Assembly: GCA_021783435.1 (NCBI GenBank)
Contig: JAJXUC010000146.1
Coordinates: 1 to 9,501 of the forward strand
Source: Pseudomonadota bacterium
Lineage (GTDB): Bacteria; Pseudomonadota; Gammaproteobacteria; Burkholderiales; Burkholderiaceae
Direction: 5' to 3'
DNA: 9,501 nt
In this document: positions 6,706-9,501 of the stretch, piece after piece
Layout: every line of letters begins with the position of its first letter
How positions within the stretch are numbered: position 1 is the stretch's first letter
The notes under the pieces: model-generated
What the model was told of the DNA's origin: nothing
The model's input: the letters and a program-made list of their open reading frames with translations, nothing else
Database searches by the model: none
Program-made: the position numbers and the translations under genes

Positions 6706-7338
6706 ATGAAAATCAGCCTGCGCACCTTCGTCTTCCTCGACGCGTTGCAACCGCAGCTCGCGTCCTATCTCGCCACTTCGTCGCAGGGCTTTCTGCCGGT
6801 GCCTGGTGATGCCTGCATGTGGATCGAGGTTGCCCCCGGCATGGCGGTCCACCACCTCTCGGACATCGCGCTGAAAAAGACCAATGTGCGCATGGGAGAG
6901 CAGGTGGTGGAGCGTGCGTTCGGATCGATGGAGATCCATTTCCGCAATCAAAGCGAAGTGCTGGCCGCCGGTGACGTGATCCTGCAGCAGCTCAACACCA
7001 CGATGGAATCGCGGCTGCGCTGCAAAATCGCCTGGAACGAGATCATCCGCGCCATCACGCCCGACCACGCCACGCTGATCAACCGGCAGATGCGCAAGGG
7101 CTCGATGCTGTTGCCTGGCAAGAGCATGTTCATCCTCGAAGTCGAGCCCGCCGGCTACATTGTCTACGCCGCCAATGAAGCCGAAAAGGCCGCGCACGTC
7201 ACGCTGGTGGATGTCAAACCCTTCGGCAGCTTCGGCCGACTGACCATGATGGGGTCGGAGGCCGAGGCCGAGGAGGCGCAGCGCGCCGCGATGGCGGCGA
7301 TCGAGCGTCTGAACCAGCGCGCTGCCGCCCACCCCTGA
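6706..7338 (+). CDS. csoS1D: Tandem-BMC carboxysome shell protein CsoS1D (BMC-T trimer, gated pore)
   Basis: 210 residues made of two BMC folds in tandem (about 1-105 and 106-205), so a trimer mimics a hexamer. The stretches [57 protein letters not shown] and FGSFGRLT follow CsoS1D from cyanobacteria closely. Glu69-Arg70 in VVERAFGS correspond to the gate residues that open or close the large central pore in the cyanobacterial structure. CsoS1D forms stacked trimers thought to admit larger molecules such as ribulose bisphosphate. The N-terminus lacks the about 50-residue leader of the cyanobacterial version, so the protein starts directly at the first BMC strand. The ATG at 6706 lies 13 bp after cbbO, with AAAGGGC at 6691-6697. 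A generic BMC trimer is the only alternative. Confidence 0.93.
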   Translation: MKISLRTFVFLDALQPQLASYLATSSQGFLPVPGDACMWIEVAPGMAVHHLSDIALKKTNVRMGEQVVERAFGSMEIHFRNQSEVLAAGDVILQQLNTTMESRLRCKIAWNEIIRAITPDHATLINRQMRKGSMLLPGKSMFILEVEPAGYIVYAANEAEKAAHVTLVDVKPFGSFGRLTMMGSEAEAEEAQRAAMAAIERLNQRAAAHP

Positions 7339-7376
7339 GGCGGCGCGACGCTGCCGAGTCACCCACACATCGCATC

Positions 7377-8201
7377 ATGGAAATCGACTCGATCGCCAAA
7401 CGCCTGCTGTTTTGCACTGTGCGCGTGGACACCGAACTCGAAGACGGCAGCGCCGGCTCGGGAACGGCGTTCATCATCACGCATCGTCACGCCAACGGGA
7501 CGACGCCGTTTATCGTCACCAACCGGCATCTGGTCGAAGGGGTGCGCCGGGGCGGGCTGGTGTTCACCCAGGTGCGCGATGGCAAACCCGCGTTCGGCCA
7601 GCGTTTTCAGCTCAATATCGACGACTTTCCGGCGGCTTGGTTTTTCCACCCCGATCCCGAAGTCGACTTGGCCATCGTGCCGCTGCGCCCGCTGGAACGC
7701 GCTGCGCGCGAGCTGGGCATTGAGCTGTACTACCACGCGATCGACAGCACCAGCATTCCCGATGCCGCCGCCACGCGCGGCTTCGACGCGCTTGAAGAAG
7801 TGCTGTTTGTCGGCTACCCCAGCGGCATGTGGGATGAGGTCAACTTGATGCCTATCCTGCGCCGGGGCACCACCGCCACGCCGTTGGAACTCGATTTCGA
7901 GGGCCAGAAGCAGTTCTTGATCGACGCCGCGGTGTATCCGGGATCGAGCGGCAGCCCGGTGTTCGTCGTGCGCGACGATCCGCTGCGCCCGCGCGGTGAC
8001 GGTGCACGCTCGATCTGGTTTGCAGGTGTCGTCGCCGCGGTGTTCTTCCGTGAAGAGGCCAACCAGATCGTTCCCGGCCCGGTGCCGGCGCACAATGCAG
8101 GGCAGTCTGTTGCCTCCGAGATGATCGATCTCGGTTTGATCATCAAATCCGATTCAGTACGCGAAGTCATCGACGCTTTCGTGCGCAACTGGCTGAGTTG
8201 A
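7377..8201 (+). CDS. Cytoplasmic trypsin-like serine protease (S1/PA clan) in the cso operon
   Basis: 274 residues with a chymotrypsin-like catalytic triad readable from the sequence: His51 in VTNRHLV, Asp97 in DLAIVPL and Ser191 in YPGSSGSPVF; residues 189-194 match the GxSGxP signature. The N-terminus (MEIDSIAKRLLFCTVRVDT) has no signal peptide or membrane segment, so it should act in the cytoplasm, unlike most periplasmic Deg/HtrA proteases. No PDZ domain is visible; the residues after the protease core (about 225-274) look hydrophilic and helical. It lies 38 bp after csoS1D on the same strand, suggesting it belongs to the operon. Substrate unknown: CsoS2, Rubisco, CbbO or regulatory targets are guesses. 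No strong ribosome site precedes the ATG (CATCATG context). Confidence 0.85.
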   Translation: MEIDSIAKRLLFCTVRVDTELEDGSAGSGTAFIITHRHANGTTPFIVTNRHLVEGVRRGGLVFTQVRDGKPAFGQRFQLNIDDFPAAWFFHPDPEVDLAIVPLRPLERAARELGIELYYHAIDSTSIPDAAATRGFDALEEVLFVGYPSGMWDEVNLMPILRRGTTATPLELDFEGQKQFLIDAAVYPGSSGSPVFVVRDDPLRPRGDGARSIWFAGVVAAVFFREEANQIVPGPVPAHNAGQSVASEMIDLGLIIKSDSVREVIDAFVRNWLS

Positions 8202-8234
8202 CCGTTTCCGTACAGCCGCTCCACTGGTGCCTCC

Positions 8235-8534
8235 ATGCAAAAGATGACGTATCCAGGATTCAGCCAGGACTCGCAAGCCATGTCCCAGCTGGGTCGTGTC
8301 GTGCTCGACGCCCGCGTGTTCGGTTTCATCGCCGAGACCGAGGACTGCGCCGGTTGGGATCTGGGCCGTATGCAGGCCTTGCTCGAACGCGTGGACCGCG
8401 AGTGGGACAAGCACGGCAATTTGCCCAGTCAGCTTCCGCCAGAACTCGCCGAGCGCCACACCCGTTTCTATGCCGAGGCGATCGCCCGCGCCAAGGAACA
8501 CGGTTGGAACGCGGAATTGGGCGACGACGAGTAG
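8235..8534 (+). CDS. Small uncharacterised helical protein, last gene of the cso run
   Basis: 99 residues from the first ATG; I do not recognise the family. It is hydrophilic and probably mostly helical, with LGRMQALLERVDREW and ELAERHTRFYAEAIARAKEHGW as likely amphipathic helices, two Pro breaks (LPSQLPPEL) and an acidic end (ELGDDE). There is no signal peptide or membrane segment. It begins 33 bp after the protease on the same strand, so the two may act together. Start uncertain: ATGs at 8235, 8244 and 8280 are all in frame; 8280 (MSQLGRVVLDARVFGFI, 84 residues) has AGGA at 8266-8269 and the more protein-like beginning. High GC3 and absence of stops support a real gene. It is followed by the convergent gap to the minus-strand gene. 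Confidence 0.72.
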   Translation: MQKMTYPGFSQDSQAMSQLGRVVLDARVFGFIAETEDCAGWDLGRMQALLERVDREWDKHGNLPSQLPPELAERHTRFYAEAIARAKEHGWNAELGDDE

Positions 8535-8537
8535 CCC

Positions 8538-8552
8538 GGCGCATCGGGCGCC
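8538..8552 (+). terminator. Possible weak terminator hairpin after the last cso-run gene
   Basis: GGCGC at 8538-8542 pairs with GCGCC at 8548-8552 around a 5-base loop, directly after the TAG of the 99-codon gene, followed by only TTT (8553-8555). The position is right for an operon end, but the stem is short and the T tract poor, so this is a weak call. Confidence 0.3.
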
Positions 8553-8607
8553 TTTCCGAGGCTTCCGGGGATGACGTCTTGCGCGTGCCAGGTTGCGGTT
8601 GCGTGGG

Positions 8608-8628
8608 GGCGGGCGTGCGATACCCGCC
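8608..8628. terminator. Hairpin in the convergent gap, possible bidirectional termination site
   Basis: GGCGGG at 8608-8613 is the exact reverse complement of CCCGCC at 8623-8628, with a 9-base loop. It lies between the ends of two convergent genes, 15 bases past the stop of the minus-strand gene. On the + side GCGTTTC follows; on the - side no T run follows. The structure is clear, the terminator function uncertain. Confidence 0.35.
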
Positions 8629-8642
8629 GCGTTTCAAGTCTG

Positions 8643-9501
8643 TCATGCGTCGGCCGCCAGCAGGCGCTCCAGGGTCAGCGCGCGCTCCTCGTCGCTGACG
8701 AGCTGCGCCAGCAGCGGTGAAACCTGCGACGCTGCGGCGTGGTCGAGCAGCAGCACGTCCACCAAGGCGGCAACGGGCGTTTGCGCGGGGTCGACCAGCA
8801 GCGCCCAGCGCACGCCTTTGCTGCGTCCCCCGGGCGCCACGCGACCGATCCAGCCGACGCCCTCCAGGGCGTTGAGCAGGGGCTGCAGGCGCAGCGGGTC
8901 GAGGCGAAGGCTGCGCGCGAGCGCGAGGGTGTCGCGCCCGCATTCGGGGGCACTGCGCGCCAGGGCGAGCTGGCGCAGCAGCCGCAGGGCGAGCAGGAAG
9001 TCGGCCCCCGCCCCGGTCGGCGGTGGCAGCGCGCGCACGCGCAGCAGCGGCAGAAAGGCGGCCAGCATGGCGCCCAGCAGCAGCACCATCCAGCTCCAGT
9101 AGATCCACATGAGAAAGATCGGCAGGGTGGCGAAGGTGCCGTACACCGCGGTGAAGGTGGGCATGCTGGCCACATACCAGGCGAAGGCGCGCCCGGCGAG
9201 GTCGAAGCCCACCGAGGCGAAGATCCCGCCCGTCAAGGCGTCGCGCCATTTCACCTCGGTATTGGGCACGAAGCGGTACAGCGCGCCGAGGGCCGTGCCC
9301 ATGAATCCCCAGGACAGCAGGGTGAGCAGCACGCCGGTGCCCCCGGGGATCTGACGCATCCAGCCGCGATGCGCGGCCATCAACGCGGTGGATGCGGCCA
9401 GGCCGGTGCCCAGCACCAGCGGTCCCAGGGTGATGCCGGCCCAGTACAGCAGCACGCGCTGCGCCAGCGGCCTGGGGCGCGCGGTGCGCCAGATGGCGTT
9501 G
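8643..9501 (-). CDS. YihY/BrkB-family inner-membrane protein (UPF0761), 5'-truncated by window edge
   Basis: The visible 285 codons run without a stop from the window edge (NAIWRTARPRPLAQRVLLYW) to TGA at 8645-8643; the true start lies beyond base 9501. An internal ATG at 9455 is not the start because family sequence continues upstream of it. Hydrophobic segments lie at visible residues about 16-40, 54-78, 88-111 and 117-153. The family hallmarks LYRFVPNTEVKWRDALTGG and YGTFATLPIFLMWIYWSW are plain. After residue 155 comes a soluble C-terminal part, perhaps a winged-helix-like domain (LARSLRLDPLRLQPLLNALE). The family is often labelled ribonuclease BN or virulence factor BrkB, but its biochemical role is unresolved. 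It points against the cso operon, shares no promoter with it and is probably a chromosomal flank. Confidence 0.88.
   Translation of the reverse strand, partial: NAIWRTARPRPLAQRVLLYWAGITLGPLVLGTGLAASTALMAAHRGWMRQIPGGTGVLLTLLSWGFMGTALGALYRFVPNTEVKWRDALTGGIFASVGFDLAGRAFAWYVASMPTFTAVYGTFATLPIFLMWIYWSWMVLLLGAMLAAFLPLLRVRALPPPTGAGADFLLALRLLRQLALARSAPECGRDTLALARSLRLDPLRLQPLLNALEGVGWIGRVAPGGRSKGVRWALLVDPAQTPVAALVDVLLLDHAAASQVSPLLAQLVSDEERALTLERLLAADA

Noticed and set aside
3444..6725. A 1093-codon open frame on the minus strand covering cbbQ and cbbO.
   Set aside because: It mirrors genuine cbbQ/cbbO codons in a high-GC3 genome, where antisense stops become rare. Its protein is His/Arg/Val/Gln-rich with no recognisable domain, and the sense genes have complete motifs.
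8593..9102. Plus-strand open frame over the C-terminal half of the YihY-family gene.
   Set aside because: Ser/Arg/Ala-rich shadow without a ribosome site; the minus-strand frame has membrane segments and family motifs.
8326..9249. Minus-strand 307-codon frame overlapping both the small unknown gene and the YihY gene.
   Set aside because: Arg/Ala/Pro-rich composition without domains, crossing the convergent gap; typical of a GC-rich shadow frame.

Overview
The window is the distal part of an alpha-carboxysome (cso) operon, followed by an oppositely oriented gene that is probably unrelated. The cargo, shell, positioning and Rubisco-activase genes point to an autotrophic proteobacterium that fixes CO2 with a carboxysomal form IA Rubisco. 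High G+C, strong GC3 bias and gene order fit a sulfur- or iron-oxidising beta- or gammaproteobacterium. A Thiomonas-like lineage is my guess, but nothing in the sequence proves the genus.

Layout, + strand unless noted: the last 25 codons of a gene presumed to be csoSCA (1-78); pentameric vertex proteins csoS4A (99-356) and csoS4B (356-604); a 114-bp gap with two hairpins (605-718); three tandem hexameric shell genes csoS1C, csoS1A and csoS1B (719-1728); a bacterioferritin-like protein lacking the heme-ligand Met (1749-2183); the Rubisco assembly factor acRAF (2180-2446); the positioning pair mcdA (2449-3087) and mcdB (3084-3314); the Rubisco activase pair cbbQ (3348-4271) and cbbO (4335-6692); the tandem-BMC shell protein csoS1D (6706-7338); a cytoplasmic trypsin-like serine protease (7377-8201); and a small unknown helical protein (8235-8534). 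A 108-bp convergent gap with weak hairpins follows, then the C-terminal part of a YihY/BrkB-family membrane protein on the minus strand (8643-9501), cut by the window edge.

The genes form a working set: CsoS1 facets, CsoS4 vertices and the gated CsoS1D pore build the shell; acRAF and CbbQO assemble and reactivate Rubisco; McdA/McdB space carboxysomes along the nucleoid. From csoS4A to the 99-codon gene everything is co-directional with gaps of 114 bp or less, and several stop/start overlaps suggest translational coupling. The main promoter must lie upstream of the window.

The least explained parts are the protease plus small unknown gene at the operon's end, the heme-site loss in the ferritin, the hairpins between low-copy vertex and high-copy facet genes, and the mosaic near-identity of the csoS1 copies. 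No RNA genes, mobile elements or CRISPR arrays were seen, and no stretch over 300 bases lacks a gene.
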